A stretch of 64,000 nt of DNA from Spirochaetales bacterium (GTDB lineage Bacteria > Spirochaetota > Spirochaetia > DAHUYW01). Numbering within the stretch: position 1 is the stretch's first letter; the number at the start of each line of letters is the position of its first letter. The notes under the pieces are model-generated. The model made no database searches, had not been told where the DNA came from, and saw only the letters and a list, made by a program, of their open reading frames with translations. A program made the position numbers and the translations under genes. Of the stretch, positions 53,802 through 63,329 are shown one piece after another. The stretch spans positions 1 to 64,000 of the forward strand of contig DAHUYW010000017.1 in NCBI GenBank assembly GCA_027306915.1, written 5' to 3'.

Positions 53802-54599
53802 CTACCGCGTCTGTTTCGGGGGAAGCGCCCGGAGGGCGCCGACCGAGATCCCTCCATCGACGAGGAGAGTCTGGCCGGTGACGTAGCGGCTCTCCTCGGA
53901 GGCGAGAAAGACGACGGCGGCGTCCAGGTCGTTGGGTGCGCCCGGCCGTCCCAGAGGGATCCGCTCCGAGAGATACCCCACCCAGCCGGCATCTTCGTAC
54001 ATCACCGCGTTCTGCGCCGTCTTGAACCAGCCGGGGGCGAGGCAGTTGACGGTGATCCCGTACTCGCCCCAGTCATGGGCGAGACTCATGGTCAGCTGCT
54101 TGATCCCGCCGCGGCTTGCGCCGTAGGGTCCCAATCCCGAGTAGCCGTCGACGCTCGTCTCCGACCCGATGTTGATGATGCGCCCATACCGGGCCTCGGT
54201 CATGTAGCGGGCGACCGCCTGGGCTACGAAGAAGCTCCCGCGCAGGTTGGTCTCGAGGATAAGATTCCAATCATCCCAGGTGACTTCGAGGGCGCGCTTT
54301 CGCACATTGCATCCGGCATTGTTCACGAGGATGTCGATCCGGCCGAAGGCTGCATGGGCAGCGGGGCCCATGCGCTGGATGCTCTCATAATCGCGAACGT
54401 CGAGGGCAAGCGGGGCGACCCTCCTCCCCATCGCGTCGATCTCGCGCGCGAAGTCCGAGAGGGCCTCCAGGTGCCTGCTCGTGATGATGAGGTCGGCCCC
54501 CGCCCGTGCGAGGGCGCGACCGAAATACTGGCCGAGTCCCCTGCTAGCTCCGGTGACGAGCGCCACCCTACCCGTGAGATCAAACAAGCGAGTTTCCAT
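53802..54599 (-). CDS. Short-chain dehydrogenase, gluconate 5-dehydrogenase-like
   Basis: 265 residues. TGASRGLGQYFGRAL (cofactor loop), LVNNAGCNVRKR, the catalytic serine in NIGSETSVDG and tyrosine in PYGASRGGIKQ. The normal YxxxK reads YxxxR here (CGC codon), although a lysine follows four residues later. C-terminal NCLAPGWFKTAQ and GQTLLVDGGIS are typical of gluconate 5-dehydrogenase-like enzymes. It follows the broken alcohol dehydrogenase by 67 bases on the same strand, so the two form a polyol/ketose oxidation pair. Confidence 0.85.
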   Translation of the reverse strand: METRLFDLTGRVALVTGASRGLGQYFGRALARAGADLIITSRHLEALSDFAREIDAMGRRVAPLALDVRDYESIQRMGPAAHAAFGRIDILVNNAGCNVRKRALEVTWDDWNLILETNLRGSFFVAQAVARYMTEARYGRIINIGSETSVDGYSGLGPYGASRGGIKQLTMSLAHDWGEYGITVNCLAPGWFKTAQNAVMYEDAGWVGYLSERIPLGRPGAPNDLDAAVVFLASEESRYVTGQTLLVDGGISVGALRALPPKQTR

Positions 54600-54666
54600 G
54601 TGCTAAAGGCTCCTTCGTAGAGACCCGCAGCGCGCGACCTCGAAGAGGCCGGCGGCGGGCCCTCGT

Positions 54667-55698
54667 TCATGGCTCCAGGATGACCTTCATTAGGCCCCGC
54701 TCCTGCTTGTAGAGACGGTCGAACCATGCCGCGCCCTCGGCAAGAGGCGCGCGTGCGCTTATTATGGAATCAAGATCGATCTTTCCGCGCGCGAAAAGCT
54801 ACAGGCATTCGGGGTACTCGCCGTTGGAGGCGCAGGAGCCGAGCAGGGCGATCTGGCGCGAGACGACCGCCTGGAGGGGGATCTCGACCTTCGGAGAGAC
54901 GTTTCCGACGAGGACGACCCTTGCGCCCTTGCGCACGGCTGCGACGGCTGTCTGGATCGGGGCTGTCGCTCCAACGGCCTCGAGGGCCAAATCGGCGCCC
55001 CGCCCCTCCGTGCGGGAGAGTATCTGCTCCATGAAGTCCGACGCCGTGGGATCGAGACCGAAATCGGCTCCCCGCTCCACTGCGCGCCGCAGCTTATCCT
55101 TGTCGATGTCGACGGCGATGATCGTTCCGCAGCCCGCGGCGCGCAGCACCTGGACGATGAGAAGCCCGATCATCCCGGCGCCGACGACGACCGCGCTCTC
55201 GGCGACCTCGGGCCGGGCCAGGCGCACTCCGTGGAAGGCCACCGAAAGCGGCTCGGTCATCGCTGCATGAGCGAAGGACACCTTGTCGGGTATCCGATAG
55301 AGGATGCGCGTGGGAACGGCGACGAGCTGCGCAAAGGCTCCGTCACAGTGGTAATCGGCGATCGAGACACCGAGAACGCGCCGGCGATCGCAGAGATTGA
55401 TCTCGCCGCGCCGGCAGTGCCAGCAGTCGCCGCAGGAGATGGTCGAGTCGAAGGTTACCCGATCTCCAACGCTCCAATCCGAGACTCCGCGCCCGAGCGC
55501 TAGGATGACCCCCGCAGCCTCATGGCCCATGATGAGGGGCGGGATTCGCCTACCGGTGGATCCGTCCAACCCATGGATATCGCTTCCGCAGATGCCGCAC
55601 GCCTTGACCTCGATAAGGACCTCACCGTCTGCCGGTTTCGGATCAGGAGCGTCGCCGTAAACGAGCTTTCCGTATTCTTTCAGCGTTAGTGCTTTCAT
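54667..55698 (-). pseudogene. Zinc-dependent alcohol dehydrogenase (sorbitol/threonine type) with in-frame TAG
   Basis: The reading frame from ATG 55698 encodes 299 residues: catalytic zinc motif CGICGSD and GHEAAG, structural zinc cysteines in CGDCWHCRRGEINLC, and the Rossmann VVGAGMIGLLIVQ. TAG at 54801-54799 then interrupts it at EYPECL. The same frame resumes at once with LFARGKIDLDSIISARAPLA and continues to VILEP and a TGA at 54667-54669, giving the full length of 343 codons. The downstream part is a good family C-terminus, so this is one nonsense change (for example GAG to TAG) or a sequencing error. The 299-residue product would lack the last helix region. Confidence 0.75.
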
Positions 55699-55813
55699 AA
55701 TGAGCCCCCATCATAGCCCGATCGCAAAGGCATGCGCCATATGCGTCGAAGCTTGCGATACCCATCTCGATCACCCCAAGCCGGACCGTCGCCGAACGCC
55801 GAGGTCGCGCACC

Positions 55814-58234
55814 CTAAGCGCGCCTGGACGGGCGGCGGGCGAAGGGGGTAAGGGTCCACCGCATAGCCGCACGGCAGTACCTGCGAAGGAAGTCGGCCTC
55901 CCCGCGGTCGATGGCGCGGCCGCTGAACGAGAAGCGCAGGATGAGATCGGCGGCTCGCAGAGACGCCTCGGAATGGCGCGGATCCCTGGCTGCGGCAAGC
56001 TCGCCCCAGGCCTGCCATCCGGAGCGGCTGGGATCGGGAAGATGCGCCCGCGCGGCGCGCCGTGCGAGAGCGCGAATCATCCGGTGGACCCGCGTCTCCG
56101 CGGGCTGCAGGGTGCTCGCGAGGAGCCAGGCGAGGGCGAAGAGAGCCACGGCGGCGCTCGCGGCGCCCAGGACCACAAGGAGGGATCGTCCAATCTCGAA
56201 GCGGCGGTCGCCGCTCTGGGATTCTGCCAAGGTGGGCAGGGCGACTCGTGCACCCATGATCGCTTTGAGCTCGCGCAGGGTGGCGGGATTGTCGGTCGGA
56301 TTGAAGTGGGTGTAGTAGGACGGGTCCGAAATGGAGGACTGGAGCATTGGCGGAGTAGCCTCTTCTATTGTCCAGCCGTTGCGGTTGTCCCAGACCTCCG
56401 CCCAGGCGTGCGCCTCGAGTCCGGTAACCACGACGCGGTGCTCATTGGGCGGCAGGTAGGCGAGGAATCCGGTCACATAGCGGGCCGGTATTCCATCGAG
56501 GCGGGCAAGGATCACAAAGGTCGAGGCAAATTGGACGCAGTAGCCCTTGCGTGAGTGGAACAGGAACTCGTCGACCAAGCTCTGGTGCGTTTTGGGCGGG
56601 CGGGTATCGAGCGAGTACAGGTAGTTCTCCGTCAGATAGGAGCGTATCGCGGCAAGGGTCCGATCGACAGTGGCTCGCTTGAGCGATCGGGCAAGCTGGC
56701 GCACCTCAGGGGTCACCATCCCGATTTGCAGATCGGTCAGGCGCTCGATCGGGGTCAAGCGAAAGAGCGGATCGGGGTTCGTAGCCGAAGGCTCGACGAG
56801 CAGGCGGTCCCGCATGCGCCGATCCAGTATGACCTTGTTGCCGCGAACCAGGGGAACGGAGACTAGGAAACCGGTGTCGAGGCTCCCATACTGGAGGGCG
56901 GGCCTCTTTCCACCCGGAAATTGAAATCCGACCGTATGGAGCGTGTGCGGCAGCGCCCCGAAGAAATCCGTGAGGACGGTGATCGTGAGGGGGGGCTCGG
57001 GTGTGCCCATCGCCGTCACCGGCGTCGGGGGCGGGCTTGGCGGTTTCGGCAGCCCTGCCGAGGGGCTCTGTCTGAAGTATCTCTGCGCCCCGGGGAGAAA
57101 CTCCTGCGAGGTTTGGTCGTTGCCCCAGGGTCTGAACGCGGCCGGATAATCCGGCCAATCCTCCAGACGGGCGAAGGGAAAGGCGCGATACGGCTCCGGG
57201 GGTGTCGCGGCGACCGGGAGGACCTTGCCATGTGTTTCGCCGATAATCGCGGCATTGAAGGCGGAGAGCCGCTGGTTCACCGTGCTTATGACCCACCGGC
57301 TTCCGGTATAGGTATCGTAAACGGCGGTGCGCAGGTAGATCGTCTCGCCGGGAGCGCCTCTGATCTCGAAGACCGGCGTAGCGGTCAGGGCGGGGGGGGC
57401 GCCGAGCTGCCCCGAGTTCAAGGAGTACCCGTAGCCCGGGACGTTGTAGAGGAAGGGAAAGTTCGGGAAGAGGCTTGCCACAAGGGTATTGAGAGGATAC
57501 CTGTAGACGAGATCGAACACCGGATTCTTTTCGGGCTTCACGGAGAGGGGAAGGGCAATGAGAAACACAGCAACGATCAGGAAATGCCCGGATCCGATGG
57601 CGCGTTTCGGACGGCGGCCGACCCACAGGGTGACCTTGTATCCCACCGCGCCGAGCAGCACCCCGAGTGTGAGGGCATCGAACAGAGGCGTTCCGACGAT
57701 GACGGATGTCATGAAGAGACAGACGAAGGCGTAGCCGAAGAGCGCCAAGGCCGGCTCGCCTACCAAGAACAGCCCGGCAAAGAGCGACGCGAAGTAGGCG
57801 TAATCCACCGTGAACATGTAGGAGAGCGTCCCCGTTCCGAGGGTTCGCCTCACGAGGGCGAACCATGCGAGGTAGGCCGAAGCCGGGGTGATGTTCAGTC
57901 CCACCAGGATAACGACCGCGCAACCGCCGAGGAGAAGACCCAAGAGCGCACGGGCTGAGAAAGAGGCGATCCGCTGGAAGCGGTTGCGAGGCGCGCGACT
58001 TCGCGTGAGGAGGCGGTAGACAAAGAGCCCCTCCACGAGGGCGCAGTAGAGGAGTGGATAGACGATCCCGCCGGAGGAGTGGAGCAGTCGATATGCGAGG
58101 ATCGGCGGGAGAAAACAAAGAAGGGTTGCTGCCGCGATTCTCGCCGCTGTCCGCCCCCATGCCCACCCCACTCGCGCGGGGGTGAATCCGCTCGGCGCCG
58201 CCGGCCGGCGCTCCATCCTAACCTCGGTTATCAT
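55814..58234 (-). CDS. Transglutaminase-like membrane protein (TgpA type)
   Basis: 806 residues from ATG 58234. About six N-terminal transmembrane helices (20-240), a large external region, the transglutaminase core around 560-660 (Cys in RKGYCVQFASTFVIL; His in EAHAWAEVW; acidic residue in GWTIEEATPP, Glu where Asp is usual), one more helix (about 705-730) and a C-terminal cytoplasmic domain. Such proteins accompany MoxR and DUF58 genes. The ATG overlaps the DUF58 stop (ATGA). A proline-rich stretch (KPPSPPPTP) sits in the external part. The peptide substrate is unknown. Confidence 0.87.
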   Translation of the reverse strand: MITEVRMERRPAAPSGFTPARVGWAWGRTAARIAAATLLCFLPPILAYRLLHSSGGIVYPLLYCALVEGLFVYRLLTRSRAPRNRFQRIASFSARALLGLLLGGCAVVILVGLNITPASAYLAWFALVRRTLGTGTLSYMFTVDYAYFASLFAGLFLVGEPALALFGYAFVCLFMTSVIVGTPLFDALTLGVLLGAVGYKVTLWVGRRPKRAIGSGHFLIVAVFLIALPLSVKPEKNPVFDLVYRYPLNTLVASLFPNFPFLYNVPGYGYSLNSGQLGAPPALTATPVFEIRGAPGETIYLRTAVYDTYTGSRWVISTVNQRLSAFNAAIIGETHGKVLPVAATPPEPYRAFPFARLEDWPDYPAAFRPWGNDQTSQEFLPGAQRYFRQSPSAGLPKPPSPPPTPVTAMGTPEPPLTITVLTDFFGALPHTLHTVGFQFPGGKRPALQYGSLDTGFLVSVPLVRGNKVILDRRMRDRLLVEPSATNPDPLFRLTPIERLTDLQIGMVTPEVRQLARSLKRATVDRTLAAIRSYLTENYLYSLDTRPPKTHQSLVDEFLFHSRKGYCVQFASTFVILARLDGIPARYVTGFLAYLPPNEHRVVVTGLEAHAWAEVWDNRNGWTIEEATPPMLQSSISDPSYYTHFNPTDNPATLRELKAIMGARVALPTLAESQSGDRRFEIGRSLLVVLGAASAAVALFALAWLLASTLQPAETRVHRMIRALARRAARAHLPDPSRSGWQAWGELAAARDPRHSEASLRAADLILRFSFSGRAIDRGEADFLRRYCRAAMRWTLTPFARRPSRRA

Positions 58235-59430
58235 CGCGCAACCTCTCGCAGGCCGCCTGCCCCTTCGATCAGGAGCAGCCGACCCTCGCCGTTGCCGAGG
58301 TAGCCGAAGCCTTGCTCGATCTCGTTTCGTTTGCCTGCGCTCATTGCCCCGGTGTTCACGATCGCAGCAAGATGCTCCCTCGCCGAGGATCCGACGAGAC
58401 TGAGCAGCTCGAGATCGAAGAGATGCGTCACGAAGATGATGCTGGCGGTGAGCCCCCCGGCCATCCGGTCGGCGGCGTAGAGCGACATCGGCGACGTTGC
58501 GCCTCCGAAGCGCATGGAGACCGAGGCGCGGTAGAAATCGGCGAGCCCTTCGCTGCTGTTTGCGCTGAAGACCGACTCCTCCGCGGAGGCGACCCGCAGG
58601 CAGGCTTGGGTACGCCTGTCGAGAAAGTAGCGGTAGAGCGCGAGCGCGATCTCGATGGAGCTGTCCTCCGCCTCCAAGAGCGCCGGGCTTACGGCTTCGC
58701 CCCTGCGCAGGTCGAGGTAGATCGTGACGCCGGGACGATGGGAGGAGCCGTAGTCCTTGAGGAAGGGAGTCCCGGTCGAGAGGAACTTCTTCCACGCTAT
58801 CTGCTTCGCGGGAAAGCCGGCCCGGTAGGGGCTCAAGCCCTCGAAGAGGGAAAGGTCCCCGTCCCTGCCGGTGCTCGAGACCGCCGCTCCGCCATGCTCA
58901 CGGCGAAGGAGGGAGGACGGATCAAGCACGAGAAGCCTCGGATAGACCGTGAATCTCCTCCCCTGCACCCGGCGCGCGAGCGCGAGCCATCCGAAGAGGT
59001 CGCTCATGACGAAGGAATCGATTCCGACGGAATAGAGACCGCGGTAGGGCAGGAGCACGGGAAGCTCGCGAGACACCCGCCCGCGGCCCGGAAGGGAGAG
59101 CGTGAGATCGGGAAGAAATTCGGCCATCTCGGGATGGATGGGCGCAAAGGTGATGCGGATGCGGCCGCTCGCCAGGATCGAACGGTTTGTGACGGTGAGG
59201 CGATAGTGAACCGAGGCACCACGCGTCGGCGTCTCGACGTCAAGCTTCTCATCTATGGCGATCGCAGGATAGGTGACGGCGATCTGGATGATCGACACCA
59301 CCGGGAGCATCATCATCACCACATAGACGAGGTAGTAGAACATGGATACGTAGATTCCGGCGAGGTAGACCAGAACGGCGATGAAAAGGTAAAGGAGCAC
59401 CGCAGGAATGCGGACCGAGAGCTTGCGCAT
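58231..59430 (-). CDS. DUF58 protein
   Basis: 399 residues. Two close N-terminal hydrophobic helices (8-55), a beta-rich middle, and the DUF58 core with GDLSLFEGLSPYRAGFPAKQ and IAWKKFLSTGTPFLKDYG. DUF58 proteins are partners of MoxR-type ATPases, often with a von Willebrand A-like fold. Function undefined, possibly envelope protein assembly. It lies 3 bases after moxR. Confidence 0.87.
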   Translation of the reverse strand: MRKLSVRIPAVLLYLFIAVLVYLAGIYVSMFYYLVYVVMMMLPVVSIIQIAVTYPAIAIDEKLDVETPTRGASVHYRLTVTNRSILASGRIRITFAPIHPEMAEFLPDLTLSLPGRGRVSRELPVLLPYRGLYSVGIDSFVMSDLFGWLALARRVQGRRFTVYPRLLVLDPSSLLRREHGGAAVSSTGRDGDLSLFEGLSPYRAGFPAKQIAWKKFLSTGTPFLKDYGSSHRPGVTIYLDLRRGEAVSPALLEAEDSSIEIALALYRYFLDRRTQACLRVASAEESVFSANSSEGLADFYRASVSMRFGGATSPMSLYAADRMAGGLTASIIFVTHLFDLELLSLVGSSAREHLAAIVNTGAMSAGKRNEIEQGFGYLGNGEGRLLLIEGAGGLREVAR

Positions 59431-59433
59431 GAC

Positions 59434-60381
59434 CTACACCCCGGTCGGCAGCGGGATTCGGCTCAAAACCTCCTGGACCATTGCTATCGCGCTCATGTTT
59501 TCAACCTTGGCCTCGCCCGAGAGGACGATTCGATGGGGAACGACAACCGGAGCCGTGCGCATGATGTCTTCGGGGATCACGAAGTCCCTCCCGGCAAGAA
59601 GGGCCTCGCACTGCGCCGCGCGAAGGAGATGCCGAGTTCCGCGAGGGCTTAGGCCGAGCTTGATGCGAGGATCCTGACGGGTGGTGGCCGCTATTCGCAC
59701 GACAAAATCCTTGACGCGACGGTCCACGTAGACCTTGCCGACCAGATCTCGCACGGCGTTCACCTCGCTCGCATCGGAGACCGGCGTAAGCTCGTCCAAA
59801 GGATTCGACTCTTTGAAGCGGTCAAGGATGAGAATCTCGTTTTCGACATCCGGATACCCGATCGAAAAGGAGAGACCAAATCGGTCGGCCTGAGATTCCG
59901 GCAGCAGGAAGGTCCCGGCGAAGCTTGTCGGATTCTGGGTAGCGATAACAAAGAAAGGCCTCGGAAGGTGGTGGGTCACGCCGTCGACGGTGACCGCCTC
60001 CTCCTGCATCGCTTCGAGCAAGCTCGACTGCGTGCGGGCCGATGCGCGGTTTATCTCGTCGGCTAGAATGAACTGGTGCATGATCGCCCCCGGCTTGAAG
60101 ATGAACTCTCGCATCTCCGCGCTCCATACCGTCATACCGAGGATGTCGCCGGGAAGGATGTCGGGGGTGAACTGAATGCGGCCGAAATCGAGCCCGGTGC
60201 TCCGCGCGAGGCTCATCGCGAGGGTCGTCTTGCCTACTCCGGGAATGTCCTCGATGAGGACATGAAGGCCCGAGAAGAATCCGATCAGAAGATTGTGGAT
60301 GATGCCGCCGTCGCCGACGAAGACACTCCCGATTTGAGAGCTCAGCCGCTCGGCGGTTCTTCGAACGTCAACCGTTCCCAT
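59434..60381 (-). CDS. MoxR-family AAA+ ATPase
   Basis: 315 residues. Walker A DIPGVGKTTLAMSLA, Walker B ADEINRAS, sensor ATQNPTSFAGTF with the MoxR-typical LPESQADRFGL. It heads the moxR-DUF58-transglutaminase operon and likely acts as a chaperone-like ATPase for its partners. The upstream gap to psuK (60382-60529) must contain divergent promoters; I see no clear pair of boxes. Confidence 0.92.
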   Translation of the reverse strand: MGTVDVRRTAERLSSQIGSVFVGDGGIIHNLLIGFFSGLHVLIEDIPGVGKTTLAMSLARSTGLDFGRIQFTPDILPGDILGMTVWSAEMREFIFKPGAIMHQFILADEINRASARTQSSLLEAMQEEAVTVDGVTHHLPRPFFVIATQNPTSFAGTFLLPESQADRFGLSFSIGYPDVENEILILDRFKESNPLDELTPVSDASEVNAVRDLVGKVYVDRRVKDFVVRIAATTRQDPRIKLGLSPRGTRHLLRAAQCEALLAGRDFVIPEDIMRTAPVVVPHRIVLSGEAKVENMSAIAMVQEVLSRIPLPTGV

Positions 60382-60529
60382 TCCCCGACCGTACCATGGT
60401 TAAGCGTACGAAACCTTAAGTCGGCAGTCAAGAACAATTGCATGGGCTTCGCAGGGCGGGAGGGCTCACGGTGCCCTCGGCAGCTCTCCGCCCGACCCGT
60501 CCTTGAGGATTTCGCGACGAAGGGTTAGG

Positions 60530-61471
60530 ATGCGGCGGGCGACCATGGTAACGGTCATCGGCGGGAGCAACATCGACATCCAGGGATATCCCGCTCGCGA
60601 GCTCTCTCTCCACGACTCCAATCCTGGAAGCGTGCGGTCGGGGTCGGGCGGGGTTGCGCGCAATATCGCGGAGAATCTTGCCCGACTCGGGCTCCCGGTT
60701 CGCTTTCTTTCGGCCCTTGGCGATGACGGGTTCGGGAAGGACATCCTCGCCGAGCTTGGCGCGCTCGGGGTCGATACCTCGCCCTCCCTGATCCTTCGGG
60801 GGCGAGCTACCTCGGCCTACCTCTGCATCATGGATGAGACCGGGCGCCTGCTCGCTGCAGTCTCGGACATGGAGGGGGTCGAGCGCATCGATCCGGCGTG
60901 GATAGACCGCAACGCGGAAGCGGTGCGGGGCTCGCAGCTGTGCGTGGTGGACGCCAATCTTCCCGAGGAGACTATCGGTTACCTTGTGCGTTCCTTTCCG
61001 GCGCTTCCCTTTGTGCTGGATCCGGTCTCCGCTGCGAAGGCGGTTCGAGCGCGGGCGCATGTCGGCCGCTTCGCGGCGGTGAAGCCCAATCTTCGCGAGG
61101 CGGAAGCGCTCATCGGCAGGACGATCCAGTCGGACGGCGACCTGGACAGGGCGGCTGCGCTCCTGCACGCATCGGGGACGCGCCTGGTCTTCATCTCGCT
61201 CGGCGAGCGCGGTCTCTACTTCTCGAGCGGGGAGGCTTGCGGGATCGCGACCGCCCCGGCGCGGACCGTAGCGAGCACCAACGGGGCCGGCGACGCCGCC
61301 ACGGCCGCGATTGCCTTCGGATTGGTGCGCGGCTATCCCGTGGAGGCGATCGCCCGCCTTGCGGAGGCGGCCGCTTCCTTTGCCGCGCAGGTCCGGGAGA
61401 GCGTGAATCGGAGCGCGACCGCCCTCCTTCTTGAGGCGCGCGCCTCGGAAGTGGCAATCGAGCGGCGTTAG
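60530..61471 (+). CDS. psuK: Pseudouridine kinase (PfkB family)
   Basis: 313 residues. It opens VTVIGGSNIDIQGYPA, a PfkB start typical of PsuK, with SGGVARNIAENLARLG, FLSALGDDGFG and the catalytic aspartate in STNGAGDAATAA. It phosphorylates pseudouridine to the 5'-phosphate. ATG 60530 with GAAGGG 6 bases upstream is preferred over ATG 60545. psuG follows after 8 bases, which supports the assignment over a generic sugar kinase. Confidence 0.88.
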   Translation: MRRATMVTVIGGSNIDIQGYPARELSLHDSNPGSVRSGSGGVARNIAENLARLGLPVRFLSALGDDGFGKDILAELGALGVDTSPSLILRGRATSAYLCIMDETGRLLAAVSDMEGVERIDPAWIDRNAEAVRGSQLCVVDANLPEETIGYLVRSFPALPFVLDPVSAAKAVRARAHVGRFAAVKPNLREAEALIGRTIQSDGDLDRAAALLHASGTRLVFISLGERGLYFSSGEACGIATAPARTVASTNGAGDAATAAIAFGLVRGYPVEAIARLAEAAASFAAQVRESVNRSATALLLEARASEVAIERR

Positions 61472-61479
61472 GAGAGAAC

Positions 61480-62421
61480 ATGAACGAGTACCTTGATGTC
61501 TCAGAAGAGGTGCGTGAGGCCCTTCAATACGGGCGGCCGGTCGTGGCGCTCGAGTCTACGATCATCAGTCATGGAATGCCCTTCCCCCAGAACCGGGAGA
61601 CCGCCCTCTCGGTCGAGCGGACCGTTCGAGAAAACGGAGCGATTCCGGCGACAATCGCTATCCTTGGAGGACGCCTTAAGGCGGGACTGTTGCAGGCGGA
61701 GATCGAGCTGCTTGCCCGCAAGGGGAGGGAGGTCACCAAGGTCAGTCGCCGCGATCTCCCCTTCGTCATCGCTCGCCGCGGCGACGGGGCGACAACGGTG
61801 GCCGGGACGATGATTGTAGCCTCGATGGCCGGGATTCGCGTTTTTGCGACCGGTGGGATAGGGGGGGTCCATCGCGGGGCGGAGAGGAGCTTCGACGTCT
61901 CCGCCGACCTCGAGGAGCTCGCCGTCACCGAGGTGGCGGTCGTGTGCGCGGGCGCGAAGAGCATCCTCGACCTCGGTCTTACCCTGGAATACCTGGAGAC
62001 GCGGGGGGTCCCGGTCGTCGGGTACGGGACCGACGAGCTGCCCGCGTTCTATACCCGCTCAAGCGGCTTCAGGCTCGACTACCGGCTCGACAGTCCGGAA
62101 GAGATCGCTGCGATGCTAGAGGTCAAATGGCGGGCCGGCCTCGGCGGGGGAGTGGTTGTCGCGAATCCAATCCCCTCGGAGGAGGCGATGGACCCGGCCG
62201 TCATCAACAGCGCGATCGATCAGGCGCTGCGCGAGGCCTCGGAGCAGGGAGTGAAGGGGAAGGAGATGACGCCTTTCCTCCTTGCACGAATAGTCGAGCT
62301 GACGGGAGGGGATTCGCTTGAATCCAACATCAAGCTGGTGCTCTCCAACTCGGCGCTGGCGGCGCGCATCGCCGCCGCCTACGCTGCCGCGGGAAGGCGC
62401 CGGGCAGGCAGCCGAGCCTGA
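61480..62421 (+). CDS. psuG: Pseudouridine-5'-phosphate glycosidase
   Basis: 313 residues. VALESTIISHGMPFPQN is the family start, with VSRRDLPFV (catalytic lysine region nearby), FATGGIGGVHRGAE and LTGGDSLESNIKLVLSNSAL at the end. It splits pseudouridine 5'-phosphate to uracil and ribose 5-phosphate. GGAGA precedes the ATG. With psuK it forms a pseudouridine salvage operon. Confidence 0.94.
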   Translation: MNEYLDVSEEVREALQYGRPVVALESTIISHGMPFPQNRETALSVERTVRENGAIPATIAILGGRLKAGLLQAEIELLARKGREVTKVSRRDLPFVIARRGDGATTVAGTMIVASMAGIRVFATGGIGGVHRGAERSFDVSADLEELAVTEVAVVCAGAKSILDLGLTLEYLETRGVPVVGYGTDELPAFYTRSSGFRLDYRLDSPEEIAAMLEVKWRAGLGGGVVVANPIPSEEAMDPAVINSAIDQALREASEQGVKGKEMTPFLLARIVELTGGDSLESNIKLVLSNSALAARIAAAYAAAGRRRAGSRA

Positions 62422-62503
62422 AGTCGGACGTCGCACCGACTGAGTAGGGTGGCACGCCGAGGCGTCGCCCGCGCTCTCGCCGGGAAGGGAGATGGACCTG
62501 CGC

Positions 62504-62533
62504 ATTGCCACGAGGTCCGTTTCCGGCTATCTT
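62504..62533 (+). promoter_or_regulatory. Candidate promoter of the thioredoxin-like gene
   Basis: TTGCCA (62504-62509), 18-bp spacer, TATCTT (62528-62533). The predicted start falls at or next to the ATG at 62541, which lacks a Shine-Dalgarno, again suggesting a leaderless transcript. Confidence 0.4.
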
Positions 62534-62540
62534 TGCCGCC

Positions 62541-63329
62541 ATGGGAAGAAAATCACGAACGAAGCGCGAGCGGCAGGGTGTCGCAGCGGAGCACCCCGAC
62601 GAGAGCCGACCGCGGAATGTCCGCCGGATCGCTATCCTCGTGACGGGGGCAGTCATCCTGATCGGGGTCGTCGTCGGGATTGGGGTCGCGCTTGGCTCGG
62701 GGGCGCCGCTTCCGTCGAGCGGGCCGGCGCTTGGTGGCAAGTCGGGCCCGGTCTCGCTGGAAGCCGCAGCCGCGGCCATCGACTTTCATCCGACCCTCGA
62801 AGCGGGCGTCGGACAGATCGAAGGTCAGCCGGCGAGCGCAGCTCGGCCACCTCTCAACAAGGATCTCCTTCCAGTGGGCAGCAGGGCGCCCGCCTTCGCG
62901 CTCAAGACAGCGACCGGCACCGAGGTGAGCCTCGCTGACTTTTCCGGGAAGGCCGTGCTGCTGGAGTTCTTTGCGACCTGGTGCCCCCATTGCCAGGCCG
63001 AGACCCCCCACCTCATCAAGCTTGCGGGCTCTCTCTCGCCCTCGCGATATGCCTTCCTTTCGGTCAATGCCGACGGCGAGGACGCGGCGAGCGTCTATGC
63101 CTTCGATCGCTACTTCAAAGTCCCCTATTCCACGCTTCTCGACCCGAGCAGCCGGCCCGGCAGTTTCTTTCAAGCGGGCGCGCCGGGAGCCGTGAGCATC
63201 GCCTACAGGGTCCAGGTCTATCCGACCTTCTACATTATTGCACCCGACGGGCACATCGCCTGGCGCTCCGACCAGGAGCAGCCGGACGCCCTCCTTCTCC
63301 ACGAGCTTGAGCATGCAGCGGGAGCGTAG
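62541..63329 (+). CDS. TlpA/ResA-like membrane-anchored thioredoxin
   Basis: 262 residues. Basic N-terminus, one transmembrane helix (about 30-52, IAILVTGAVILIGVVVGIGV), a linker, then a thioredoxin domain with the redox CPHC in LEFFATWCPHCQAETPHL and a cis-proline near VYPTFYIIAPDG. The domain faces outside, so a thiol reductase or oxidase for exported proteins is likely. It overlaps the next gene by 17 bases. Confidence 0.88.
   Translation: MGRKSRTKRERQGVAAEHPDESRPRNVRRIAILVTGAVILIGVVVGIGVALGSGAPLPSSGPALGGKSGPVSLEAAAAAIDFHPTLEAGVGQIEGQPASAARPPLNKDLLPVGSRAPAFALKTATGTEVSLADFSGKAVLLEFFATWCPHCQAETPHLIKLAGSLSPSRYAFLSVNADGEDAASVYAFDRYFKVPYSTLLDPSSRPGSFFQAGAPGAVSIAYRVQVYPTFYIIAPDGHIAWRSDQEQPDALLLHELEHAAGA

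Noticed and set aside
54799..54801. TAG in the alcohol dehydrogenase as a pyrrolysine codon
   Set aside because: No pyrrolysine genes are in the window, the position is not a conserved special residue, and many genes here end in TAG (for example at 598, 32861 and 63886).
58235..58795. N-terminal extension of the transglutaminase protein
   Set aside because: It is antisense-free but lies in another frame of the DUF58 gene and is Arg-rich without motifs; the ATGA overlap at 58231-58234 is a normal start.
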